A stretch of 38,851 bases of DNA from CAZXWK01 sp964644675 (lineage in GTDB: Bacteria; Actinomycetota; Coriobacteriia; Anaerosomatales; JAAXUF01). Of this stretch, positions 1-7,265 are shown piece after piece. Position 1 is the first letter of the stretch, and each line of letters opens with the position of its first letter. Both the position numbers and the translations under genes were made by a program. Location: contig CAZXWK010000020.1 of the NCBI GenBank assembly GCA_964644675.1, positions 1 through 38,851 on the forward strand. The letters are read 5' to 3'. The notes beneath the pieces were generated by a model. It worked only from the letters and a program-made list of their open reading frames with translations, did not search any database and was not told where the DNA came from.

Positions 1-547
1 CGAGCCACAGGTGCGCCCCGACGGGGGTTCCGGCGACCCGCCCGTTCTCGAAGAGTGCCGACACCGCGTCCTCGGGTTCGGTACCCCGTGGGGCACGCAC
101 CTCACTGGTCGTCATCGGGGCACGCGCGACCGCCGGGTCCTGGGCGGGTATCGGGACCGATTCAGGTCTCGGATCCGCCGGGCCGAGGGTCGAGTTGAGA
201 TAGGCATCAGACTGGGAAGGGTTGGCCGGCAGAACGGGCACGGCTACTGCGGCGTCGTTCGGCGCCTCGACGCGGTCGACCGTGGTCGGCTCGGCGGCGG
301 GACGCTCGATCGTCACCGAACTCGTGGGTGAGGTGATGGACGCCCGGACCGAGCCCGGCCACACCGGCTCAGGCATGGGCGCGGCGGGACGAGGCCTGTG
401 CTGAGCCACCCCGATGATCACGGCAGCGATGCCGGAACACGCCGCGACCCCCGCAACGACCCCCGAGTGCATGAGCAGCGCCGCCGCGAAGCCCGCGCAG
501 CAGACGATCGCAAGCAGCGCCACGACCAGAGCGATGGAACGCGACAT
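1..547 (-). CDS. Membrane-anchored hypothetical protein, 3' end outside window
   Basis: I do not recognise this protein. The frame is open from an ATG at 547 to the left edge, giving 182 codons with no stop seen. The N-terminus reads MSRSIALVVALLAIVCCAG and continues into a second hydrophobic stretch, so roughly residues 4-47 look like two membrane helices or a hairpin anchor. A Pro/Ala/Thr-rich, low-complexity region of about 100 residues follows, as in a linker leading to an extracytoplasmic domain. The last visible part (SALFENGRVAGTPVGAHLWL) looks more folded. The gene starts 48 bp after the thiN stop in the same direction, so it may be the next gene of that transcript. No strong ribosome binding site is seen. 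Function unknown. Confidence 0.6.
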   Translation of the reverse strand, partial: MSRSIALVVALLAIVCCAGFAAALLMHSGVVAGVAACSGIAAVIIGVAQHRPRPAAPMPEPVWPGSVRASITSPTSSVTIERPAAEPTTVDRVEAPNDAAVAVPVLPANPSQSDAYLNSTLGPADPRPESVPIPAQDPAVARAPMTTSEVRAPRGTEPEDAVSALFENGRVAGTPVGAHLWL

Positions 548-595
548 GAAGAACCTGGTCTTTCTGCCCCTCTTACCGATGTGTCGGCGCCCGAA

Positions 596-1264
596 CTATA
601 CCGCGAGCGCAGGGCCGTCGTCACCCACCCTCGCCGACACCACCACCGCGACGCCGTCTTCGATCGTGACACGCGCGTCACCCGGCCCGACGATGCGATT
701 GCTCAGTCCCAACGACGTCGCCGCGTCGAGACGCGCGCGTTCGAGCGGCCACGTGAACCCGTCCTCGGTCACCGTCGCGGGGCCGCCGAACGCATGGACC
801 GATACGGTGGCGCCCGGGCCGTGCAGAGAGAGGCTGTCCCGACCAGCGGTCGACAGGATCCACGCTCGGACGTCCGCGTCCTCGAACGCAGGGCAGAGCC
901 GAGCGTGACGCGCGGCGACAGCGATCGCCGCGAGCGTGTGGTCCAGCCGTCCCGACAGAGCAGCCGTGATCGTGACTCCGTCGCATCCGCGCTCGGAGAG
1001 CTCGCACAGGGCGAGATCGAGATCGGACTCGTCCTTGCGAGCGGGGAACCGCAGGACCTCGCTTCCCTTCTGGGACAGGCGCGCGAGGTCGCCCTCGGCG
1101 AGCGAATCCATGTCCCCGACTACCACGTCCGGCACGACGCCGGCCGCAAGACAGATCCCCCCGCCCCCATCCACCGCAACCACGAGGTCGTACGCGGGCG
1201 CGAGTGCGGCCACCAGGGCCGACTGCCCGTCTCCGGGAGCGGCGCACACCACGAGCGCCCTCAT
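596..1264 (-). CDS. thiN: Thiamine pyrophosphokinase
   Basis: This enzyme transfers pyrophosphate from ATP to thiamine to make the cofactor TPP. The 222-residue protein has the family signatures in order: AVDGGG near residue 31, GDMDS in the 50s, KDESDLDLAL around 80, and GRLDH near 105. These are the substrate and Mg-binding motifs of the TPK catalytic domain, and a smaller beta-rich C-terminal domain follows. The start is the ATG that overlaps the thiT stop as ATGA, which implies translational coupling to the thiamine transporter. A longer in-frame extension upstream is Arg/Pro-rich and lies over thiT, so it is not used. Import by ThiT followed by pyrophosphorylation here makes a complete salvage route. 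Confidence 0.92.
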   Translation of the reverse strand: MRALVVCAAPGDGQSALVAALAPAYDLVVAVDGGGGICLAAGVVPDVVVGDMDSLAEGDLARLSQKGSEVLRFPARKDESDLDLALCELSERGCDGVTITAALSGRLDHTLAAIAVAARHARLCPAFEDADVRAWILSTAGRDSLSLHGPGATVSVHAFGGPATVTEDGFTWPLERARLDAATSLGLSNRIVGPGDARVTIEDGVAVVVSARVGDDGPALAV

Positions 1265-1854
1265 GAGCCCGACACCGCCGCGCGGTCGCGGGTCACCGGG
1301 ACGGCGCGCTGCAAGACCGGCAGAACGACGAGCGCGGCCGCGACGCACATGACCGCTGAGGGGACCAGGTAGCTTGCGTTGTAGACGAGGGAGTACAACC
1401 ACACCGGTTGCCCCTGGGGAGCGTTCTCAGCGAAGAAGACCATCCCCGAGACGAAGTGGGCGGCGAACCGGGCGCCCGCACCGAGCAGCATCCAAGGGAC
1501 GGCCGCGATCTCCGCGGTCAGGAGGCGCCCGGCACTGACGAGGCGCTTGTACCGCCCCGAGCCCAACCCACACAGGCCCACCAGAGCGAAAGCCACCGGG
1601 TAATCCAGCAGGACCTGGACCGGACCGATGACGTAGGGCTCGAACAGGAAGTCGACCACGCCCCACATCGCCCCGGCGACCATGGCCGGCACCACGCCCC
1701 GGCGCAGGCCGAGCACGAACAGCGGGAGCATCTCGAGGGACACGCTGCCGCCCGCAATGTTCCACGGGAGGCGCACCCCGATCCAGCGCAGGGCGTAGCA
1801 GAGGGCGACCGTCAGGGCGATCTCGACGAGCAGCCGCGTACGTTCGGTGCGCAT
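1261..1854 (-). CDS. thiT: ThiT-family thiamine transporter, ECF substrate-binding subunit
   Basis: This is a hydrophobic protein of 197 residues with about six membrane helices, the size of ECF-type ThiT proteins. The family pattern is clear: GGSVSLEMLPLFVLGLRRG near residues 35-53, then a Gly-rich helix, and VQVLLDYPVAFALVGLCG, which matches the conserved Q-x-LLDY segment. ThiT binds thiamine and works with the shared EcfA/EcfA'/EcfT module, which is not in this window. The ATG at 1854 was chosen because upstream codons are Arg-rich and run into the leader. The stop overlaps the thiN start by ATGA. The pairing with thiN and the thi-box-like leader upstream support thiamine rather than another vitamin. 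Confidence 0.85.
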   Translation of the reverse strand: MRTERTRLLVEIALTVALCYALRWIGVRLPWNIAGGSVSLEMLPLFVLGLRRGVVPAMVAGAMWGVVDFLFEPYVIGPVQVLLDYPVAFALVGLCGLGSGRYKRLVSAGRLLTAEIAAVPWMLLGAGARFAAHFVSGMVFFAENAPQGQPVWLYSLVYNASYLVPSAVMCVAAALVVLPVLQRAVPVTRDRAAVSGS

Positions 1855-1932
1855 GACAGGCGCCTCTTCCTCTTGGGCGCGGGAGCCCCTGGTCGCTGAG
1901 AGGAGACCTGCACGACCGGCGAAGCGGCCTTG

Positions 1933-2022
1933 CCGTGGTGCGGGTTCCGCATTACCGGAACCGTCTTCTCGGTCGCGACGCTCGTCGCCTCTCAGCCGCT
2001 GATCTCGCAGCTCCCGACACGG
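1933..2022 (-). promoter_or_regulatory. Putative, divergent TPP riboswitch upstream of thiT
   Basis: Read on the minus strand, this 90-nt segment has outer arms CCGTG (2022-2018) and CACGG (1937-1933). Inside are an UCGG/CCGA helix, a small CUG/CAG hairpin, and then the invariant CUGAGA (1995-1990) of the pyrimidine-sensing arm. A hairpin GCGACG-AG-CGUCGC follows, and then a helix UUCCG-GUAAUG-CGGAA that resembles the P5 loop containing UAAU. The order matches a TPP aptamer. However, the usual GCGUAGGGA after P5 is replaced by ACCCGCACC, so the pyrophosphate-sensing side is atypical. Its place 79 bp before thiT-thiN supports the call. It may be a variant aptamer or a decayed one. Confidence 0.5.
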
Positions 2023-2076
2023 TCTTCGATTGGTGTCATTGTCACACCGCTTCCCGCCGGCACGCAACCGCCAGGG

Positions 2077-3084
2077 TCACTCCATCGCCCGAAGGTAGGG
2101 ATACGGGTTCACGGGGTAGCCCCGCGGCTCGATCTGCAGGTGCAGGTGCGGGGCGCCGCCGGCCGCATTGCCGGTCGCTCCGACGTACCCGATGATCTGG
2201 CCGGCCTGGACGTGCCCCGAACGCACCGCCCAGCCGTCGAGATGCGCGTAGTAGAACGCCCATCCGTTGCTGCCGTGAAGCCAGATGACCTTGCCGCCCA
2301 GACCGCCCGTCTTCGAACTCACCGTACCGCTCGTGATCGCGACGACGGGCGTCCCGCGAGGCGCCATGATGTCGGTTCCCTTGTGCGTCCGTCGGCCTCC
2401 GCCGCGCGAGGCGCCCCACGTGTTGGAGTAGTAGTACGAGCCGACAACCGGAAAGACCATCCCGTTCGGCCCCGGGAACGCGGCCATGCCGTCAGGCCGG
2501 TTCGCCCCGCCGCGTACCGCGTCGAGCTCGGCCTTCACGCGGGCGAACTCGGCCTGCTTCGACTTGAGCCGGGCCTGGAGTCGGTCGCGCTCCTTCTTGA
2601 GCCCCGAGAGCGCGGTCTTGGCCGAGCGCTTCTCCTTGACGAGCTGCGCGCGTTGCTTGACCAGCCGGTCCCTCAGACGTTTGACGTCGTAGACGGCCTG
2701 GGCATCCGAGGCTCCGACACGGCGCATGTAGTCCATCCGCGTGACGAACTCCTCGAAGCTCGCCGCGCCCACCATGAACTCGAGTTCGGCCATGGAGTCC
2801 CGCCGATAAATCGCGTTCGCATGCGACCCGAGCTTGGCCTTGGCGGCCACGAGCTCCTTCTCGGTCTTGGCGATCTTCTTGTCGGTCTTCGAGATGCGAA
2901 GCTCGGCCTCGTCGAGCTTCCAGTAGGCGCGGTCCCAGGCCTGGCCCGCCTGCTTGGTCTCCGCTTTGAGCTTCTCGAGCTGCGCCTTGAGCTGCTCGGC
3001 GGTGGCGGCCGCGGCGACAGAAGGTGTCGCGAGCACCATCGCAAGCGACACGCATACCGCAGCCGTCAGCGCCCGGCGGATCAT
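2077..3084 (-). CDS. Secreted M23 (LytM) peptidase with coiled-coil domain
   Basis: A cell-wall endopeptidase of the EnvC/NlpD-like type, 335 residues. A signal peptide covers about residues 1-27 (ending SVAAAA), and a long charged coiled coil covers about 28-190. A LytM domain fills 205-335. All zinc and catalytic residues are present: H234 and D238 (THKGTD), H281 (YYAHL), and H313/H315 (HLHLQ). It is therefore predicted to be active against peptide cross-links, with the coiled coil as a regulatory or localising arm. Its ATG overlaps the stop of the upstream PASTA protein gene (ATGA), so the two are co-translated. Family knowledge says such coiled-coil LytM proteins act in cell separation; the exact bond cleaved is not visible. 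Confidence 0.9.
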   Translation of the reverse strand: MIRRALTAAVCVSLAMVLATPSVAAAATAEQLKAQLEKLKAETKQAGQAWDRAYWKLDEAELRISKTDKKIAKTEKELVAAKAKLGSHANAIYRRDSMAELEFMVGAASFEEFVTRMDYMRRVGASDAQAVYDVKRLRDRLVKQRAQLVKEKRSAKTALSGLKKERDRLQARLKSKQAEFARVKAELDAVRGGANRPDGMAAFPGPNGMVFPVVGSYYYSNTWGASRGGGRRTHKGTDIMAPRGTPVVAITSGTVSSKTGGLGGKVIWLHGSNGWAFYYAHLDGWAVRSGHVQAGQIIGYVGATGNAAGGAPHLHLQIEPRGYPVNPYPYLRAME

Positions 3085-4304
3085 GGCGTCGTGCTCTTCC
3101 TCCCGTACAGGTCGGCCAGCGCGCGGTAGACGGCGCGTGCGACGGTGTCAGCCCAGGTCGGATCGCGGAAGCTCGCGACGTCTTCGCGCGCAGCGAGCGA
3201 GCCGAGCTGCAGCTGCGTCCACGGGGCGCCCGTCGCCGAGAGGACCGCGTCGGTGGCGCTCTTCGACGTCTTCGCCGCGAGGCCCGAAGCTGCGAGCGAC
3301 GTGGCGATCCTGGAGGCGAGCGCGGCCGACGGTTGGACGATCACGGCGCCGCCGGTCGAGGGCGAGAACGCGATGATGCCACCCGGGCCCTTCGACACCA
3401 CCGACAGACCGATCGCCGCGGTGGACGATCCCTCGGACGCGCGCTGCGCACGCGTCGCGATCGACGTCGCCGTGCCCGTGTCGTTGAGCGAACGCGTGGC
3501 GATGACGGTGCCGCCCGAAGCCTCGACGAGCGACCTGAGGCGCCGAGTGACGTCGAGCGTCACGTCGGCTTCGCCAGCGGGCACCGGCGCAGGATCGAGC
3601 TTGATGACGACGCCGGTCATGTCGAGCGGCAGGAAGGTCGACGACCCGGGACCGGGAGATGCCACCGTCAGCCGGACGACGTCGCCCGTGCTCATCATCG
3701 TCCCCGGCGCCGGGTTCGTCCCGAGCACGGTGTCGCTTGGCTGCTCGGACGGCTGCGCCTCGATGCGGACCTCGAGTCCCTTGCTCTCGAGCACGCCCCG
3801 TGCGAGCAGCAGGCCGTCGCCGACGACGTCGGGCATGGCGAACTCCTCGGAGCCCGCCGACACGATCACGTCTACCGAGTCACCGCGTCGCAAGGTCGAT
3901 CCCGTCTTCGGGTCCTGGGAGAGGATCGTGTCAGGGTCCCGGTCCGAGAAGCGGTGCTCGACGACGTTGACGCCGAGCCCGACCTGCGAGAGGCGGGCTC
4001 GGGCAACGCCCAGCTCGAGTCCTGTCACCTTGGGAACGGTGACTTTGGACGAGGTGCCGACGTAGGCCGCGATGCCCGCGACCACGAGGACCAGTCCCAC
4101 GAGCACCGCGAGCCCGATCGGGATCCACGACGGGACCAACGGCGTTCGGGGCAGGCGGGGGCGATCGATCAGGCCGGGTGCTCCTCCGCCAGCGCTCGAT
4201 GCCTCGCCCGGGGCGCCCTGATCGGCGGTGGATACGGCGGCGGTGTCGGCCTCGGTGGCCGCGTTGTCGAGAGCGCCCGTTTCGGGCGTGATGTCTTCAT
4301 TCAT
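3081..4304 (-). CDS. Membrane-anchored PASTA protein with degenerate amidase_3-like domain
   Basis: A 407-residue protein: cytoplasmic Asp/Glu/Ala-rich tail (1-57), one membrane helix (about 60-82), two PASTA repeats (about 88-149 and 154-215) and a C-terminal domain (230-400). PASTA domains bind peptidoglycan or muropeptides. The last domain follows the layout of N-acetylmuramoyl-L-alanine amidase_3: VVIKLDP at the first strand, E245 where the zinc-ligand Glu falls, TVIATRSLND for the conserved TR segment, and LGSLAAREDVASF near the end. The zinc His expected in DPGHGG and the His of the SIHAN motif are absent (DPAPV and GLSVVSK stand there). It is therefore predicted to be an inactive amidase fold. 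No kinase domain is present, so it is not PknB. Start ATG at 4304; a TACACT -10 ends 10 bp upstream. Confidence 0.8.
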   Translation of the reverse strand: MNEDITPETGALDNAATEADTAAVSTADQGAPGEASSAGGGAPGLIDRPRLPRTPLVPSWIPIGLAVLVGLVLVVAGIAAYVGTSSKVTVPKVTGLELGVARARLSQVGLGVNVVEHRFSDRDPDTILSQDPKTGSTLRRGDSVDVIVSAGSEEFAMPDVVGDGLLLARGVLESKGLEVRIEAQPSEQPSDTVLGTNPAPGTMMSTGDVVRLTVASPGPGSSTFLPLDMTGVVIKLDPAPVPAGEADVTLDVTRRLRSLVEASGGTVIATRSLNDTGTATSIATRAQRASEGSSTAAIGLSVVSKGPGGIIAFSPSTGGAVIVQPSAALASRIATSLAASGLAAKTSKSATDAVLSATGAPWTQLQLGSLAAREDVASFRDPTWADTVARAVYRALADLYGRKSTTP

Positions 4305-4314
4305 GGTGACTACC

Positions 4315-4320
4315 AGTGTA
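4315..4320 (-). promoter_or_regulatory. -10 box for the PASTA gene, near-leaderless
   Basis: TACACT on the minus strand, with only 10 bp between the hexamer and the ATG at 4304. Transcription would begin about 4 nt before the start codon, and there is no room for a Shine-Dalgarno sequence. No good -35 is seen. Confidence 0.4.
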
Positions 4321-4330
4321 TACGAACCGG

Positions 4331-4389
4331 TTGCGCGCTTCGCGCACACGTCGGTATCCTGCTTGCTCCGGGTGGATGGGAGTCCACCC
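4331..4389 (+). promoter_or_regulatory. Promoter and leader hairpin of the fmdB-like gene
   Basis: TTGCGC (4331-4336), an 18-bp spacer and TATCCT (4355-4360) form a plausible sigma-70 promoter. Just downstream, GGGTGGA (4370-4376) and TCCACCC (4383-4389) form a perfect 7-bp hairpin in the leader, about 30 nt before the GAGGGAG ribosome binding site. The role of the hairpin is unknown. Confidence 0.4.
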
Positions 4390-4421
4390 GAAGCCCCAGT
4401 TCGAGCGTGAGAGGGAGTGAC

Positions 4422-4697
4422 ATGCCTACCTACGATTTCCGCTGCACCGCCTGCGAGACGCCGTTCGAGGTCACGCGGCCGATGAGTGAGACGCGCGAGG
4501 AATGCTGCCCGCGCTGCGGCGCGCCTGCGAGTCGCGTGTTCACGCCCGTCGGGGTCGCATTCAAGGGCACGGGGTTCCACAACACCGACTACAAGGCGCG
4601 GCCCAAAGAGGAGTCCGCCGCCCCCAAGACCGACGCGCCGTCGTGCCCGTCGGCCGGTGGTTCCGCGTGCGCCGGGTGTCCCGCCGCGGGAGAGTAG
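4422..4697 (+). CDS. FmdB-family zinc ribbon protein
   Basis: A 91-residue protein starting MPTYDFRCTAC, the hallmark of the FmdB/CxxC-CxxC-SSSS family. A zinc ribbon is formed by CTAC at residues 8-11 and CCPRC around 26-30. The conserved GTGFHNTDY motif follows, then a low-complexity Ser/Ala/Gly/Cys-rich tail with three more cysteines. The family is common but its role is poorly defined; it was named for putative regulation of formamidase genes. The start is supported by GAGGGAG eight bases before the ATG. The gene is divergent from the PASTA gene and ends in a strong terminator, so it is probably monocistronic. Confidence 0.85.
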   Translation: MPTYDFRCTACETPFEVTRPMSETREECCPRCGAPASRVFTPVGVAFKGTGFHNTDYKARPKEESAAPKTDAPSCPSAGGSACAGCPAAGE

Positions 4698-4731
4698 CGG
4701 CGACACGCCCATCGTATGACCGAGTACCGGA

Positions 4732-4775
4732 CAGCGAAGGGCCCCGCTCCCCATGAGGAGCGGGGCCCTTCGCTG
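4732..4775. terminator. Strong bidirectional hairpin terminator
   Basis: Perfect 19-bp inverted repeat (4732-4750 and 4757-4775) with a 6-nt loop, between the convergent fmdB-like gene and glpX. It lacks a long T run but is by far the strongest hairpin in the left part of the window. Confidence 0.8.
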
Positions 4776-4858
4776 TGTGCTGCGACCTTAGGCGGGGCAG
4801 GACCCGCTTTCGCGGGCGTCGTCGCAGAACTCGCCGCGGTCCGGCGCGGCGGTGGGAC

Positions 4859-5824
4859 CTAGTCCATGCGCACCCAGAACTTCTCGGCGCCGGTGCGGTA
4901 GATCGTCTCGATGAAGCGGACGGTTCCCGACTTCGCATCCATGGCCACCGAGTTGGTGCGCGCACCGGTACCGAAGTACTTCACGCCGCGCAGCATCTCG
5001 CCGTCGGTGACGCCCGAGGCGATGAACGCGGCCTCGTCGGTGTTGACGAGCGTGTTCATGTCGAGGATCCCGTCGATGTGCGGGGTACCCATCTCGACGG
5101 CGCGGGCCTTCTCCTCCTCGCTCCGCCAGGCGAAGCGGCCCATGAAGCAGCCGCCGATGCACTTCATCGCGGCACAGGCGAGCACGCCCTCCGGCGCGGC
5201 GCCGGTTCCGAGGTAGAGGTGGATGCCAGTACCCTCGATGGCGGTGGCCACGGCGCCGAAGACGTCACCGTCGCTGATGAGTCGGATACGGGCGCCGGCC
5301 TCGCGGACCTCTCGGATGAGGTCGATGTGACGGTCGCGATCGAGGATGCACACGACGAGGTCCTCGACGGGGCGGTCCAGGGCCTTCGCGACGTTGCGGA
5401 CGTTCTCGGTGGGCGAAGCATCGATGTGGACGACGCCCGCGGCCTCAGGGCCTACCGCGACCTTCTGCATGTAGGTGTCCGGCGCGTGAAGCAGCGTGCC
5501 CTTGGGCGCGAACGCCAGGACCGCGAGCGAGTTGGACTGGCCGTACGCGGTGAGATTGGTGCCCTCGAGCGGGTCGACGGCGATGTCGATCTCCTCGCCG
5601 CCCTTGCCGACCTTCTCGCCGATGAAGAGCATCGGGGCCTCGTCGCGCTCGCCCTCGCCGATGACGATGGTGCCGTCGATCTCGACTTCGTTGAAGGCCT
5701 TGCGCATCCCCTCGACGGCAGCGTCGTCGGCGGCGTGCTTGTCGCCCTTGCCCATCCAGCGTCCGGCTGCGAGTGCGGCCGCCTCGGTGACCTCGAGCAT
5801 CTCGACGATACGAGTCGTGCGCAT
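4859..5824 (-). CDS. glpX: Fructose-1,6-bisphosphatase, class II
   Basis: The GlpX enzyme hydrolyses fructose 1,6-bisphosphate to fructose 6-phosphate in gluconeogenesis. The protein of 321 residues is full length for the family. Visible motifs are GKGDKHAADDAAVEGMR near residue 25, GEGERDEAPML around 57 (metal binding), DPLEGTN around 84, and the LISDGDV and GTGAAPEG segments. The start ATG at 5824 has GGGAGG six bases upstream. It is the last gene of the priA-def-fmt-rsmB direction, 82 bp after rsmB, and the 19-bp hairpin lies beyond its stop. It may share the operon or have its own promoter in that gap. Confidence 0.95.
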   Translation of the reverse strand: MRTTRIVEMLEVTEAAALAAGRWMGKGDKHAADDAAVEGMRKAFNEVEIDGTIVIGEGERDEAPMLFIGEKVGKGGEEIDIAVDPLEGTNLTAYGQSNSLAVLAFAPKGTLLHAPDTYMQKVAVGPEAAGVVHIDASPTENVRNVAKALDRPVEDLVVCILDRDRHIDLIREVREAGARIRLISDGDVFGAVATAIEGTGIHLYLGTGAAPEGVLACAAMKCIGGCFMGRFAWRSEEEKARAVEMGTPHIDGILDMNTLVNTDEAAFIASGVTDGEMLRGVKYFGTGARTNSVAMDAKSGTVRFIETIYRTGAEKFWVRMD

Positions 5825-5906
5825 GCTACCTCCCTCGTCTGACGCCGGCGGCCGTACCGCCCGCGAACCCTCGATGAACGGCGCGAGTACGTCCGCGCCG
5901 TGCGCT

Positions 5907-7265
5907 CTAGCGCCGCTTCAAGCGTGCCGCGAAGTGGCCGTCCGGCCCTCCGGGGCTCGGGAGCGAGCGAAAGTATCCCTCCTCGGTCGCAAAGCGCGAC
6001 CACTCCCCCGGCACCTCGCCTGCGAGCGGGTCCACGTCAAAGAGCGACCCGAGCTCGCCGCCAAGGAACGACGTGATGACGTCCTCGTTCTCCCGGCGGG
6101 CGATAGTGCAGGTGGAGTACACCACGAAACCGCCGGGGCGGACAAGACGCGCAGCGCCCTCGAGCAGGCGAGAACCGAGCTCCGCGAGCGCATCGACGTC
6201 GCCCGTCGTGACCCGCCAGCGCTTCTCGGGGTGGCGACGAAGGGTGCCGAGTCCCGAACAGGGGGCGTCGACGAGCACGGCGTCGGCTCCGCCCGCCGCA
6301 GGGACCCCCTCAACGCCGTCGAGATCGGTGGCATCGGCGACCACCGCCGAGACGTCGGGCACGCCGAGAAGATCCATCCGCTCCTTCAGCAGCCGCACCT
6401 TGAACTCGTGCAGGTCGATCGCGGAGATGTGCGCCGGCCCGCCCGACTCGACGGCTCTGGCCTGGAGCAGCAGCGTCTTCGTCCCACGGCCCGCTCCGAT
6501 CTCGACCACCTGCGCTCCCGGCGTCACGGGTACGAAGCGCGACACGAGCTGAGCTCCGGCGTCGCAGGCCACCGCCATCCCGTCCTTCAGGGCGTTCCCG
6601 CGCACCGCGGCCCCCGGGTCGGCTGCCTCAAGGCAGCCTTCGACCGGGCACGCCCGAAGCTGGGCCCCGTCCGCGCGCAGCGCCCGACGGGCCTCCTCGA
6701 CGCCGGCTCCGAACGGGTTGATCGCAAGGTAGAGCGGCGCGGGCTCGTTGTCGGCACACATGACCTGCTCGGCGGCGTCTCGACCCAGTTCGCGCACCCA
6801 CATCTCGGCGAGCCAGAGGGGGTGACCGTAGAGCCGCGCAAGCGCCGCGGTGTCGGTGGCGGGATCCCCCCAGGGGAACTCGGGCACGTCGTCGGCCAAA
6901 CGCCGGAGCACGGCGTTCGCGAGACCGGCAGCCTGCGGACGCGCGGAGCGAACGAGCTCCACCCCCTGATGCACCGCTGCCCTCGAAGGTGTCTTCATGA
7001 AGATAAGCTCGTAGGCCGCCAGGCGAAGGGCGTCGCGTACGCGCGGCTCGACCTTCTTGCCCGCGAGGTAGCGGCCGAGCGCCTCGTCGAGCGTCCCCTC
7101 GGTCTGAAGAGTCCCGTACGCGAGTCTCGTCGCGAACGCGGCGTCCTCCGCAGTGAGGCCCGCGCGGCCGACGACCGTCGCAAGCACCTCGTGCGCGTAC
7201 GCCGCGCGCTCACGCACGCGCCCCACCACCTGTGCCGCGGCAACGCGCGACGCGCTCGCGCTCAT
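5907..7265 (-). CDS. rsmB: 16S rRNA (cytosine-967-C5)-methyltransferase
   Basis: RsmB methylates C967 of 16S rRNA with SAM. The 452-residue protein has an N-terminal NusB-like RNA-binding domain (about 1-140) and a C-terminal Rossmann methyltransferase. The SAM motif I reads VVEIGAGRGTKTLLL. The catalytic motif IV VDAPCSGLGTLRRHPE and motif VI YSTCTIARRENED carry the two cysteines used by m5C enzymes. The start is the ATG that overlaps the fmt stop (ATGA). The order def-fmt-rsmB is a widespread translation cluster. The assignment to C967 rests on the NusB domain, which the related RsmF lacks. Confidence 0.92.
   Translation of the reverse strand: MSASASRVAAAQVVGRVRERAAYAHEVLATVVGRAGLTAEDAAFATRLAYGTLQTEGTLDEALGRYLAGKKVEPRVRDALRLAAYELIFMKTPSRAAVHQGVELVRSARPQAAGLANAVLRRLADDVPEFPWGDPATDTAALARLYGHPLWLAEMWVRELGRDAAEQVMCADNEPAPLYLAINPFGAGVEEARRALRADGAQLRACPVEGCLEAADPGAAVRGNALKDGMAVACDAGAQLVSRFVPVTPGAQVVEIGAGRGTKTLLLQARAVESGGPAHISAIDLHEFKVRLLKERMDLLGVPDVSAVVADATDLDGVEGVPAAGGADAVLVDAPCSGLGTLRRHPEKRWRVTTGDVDALAELGSRLLEGAARLVRPGGFVVYSTCTIARRENEDVITSFLGGELGSLFDVDPLAGEVPGEWSRFATEEGYFRSLPSPGGPDGHFAARLKRR

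Noticed and set aside
1930..3129. 399-codon plus-strand frame opposite the M23 gene
   Set aside because: No ribosome binding site and no motif; the opposite strand encodes a complete M23 peptidase.
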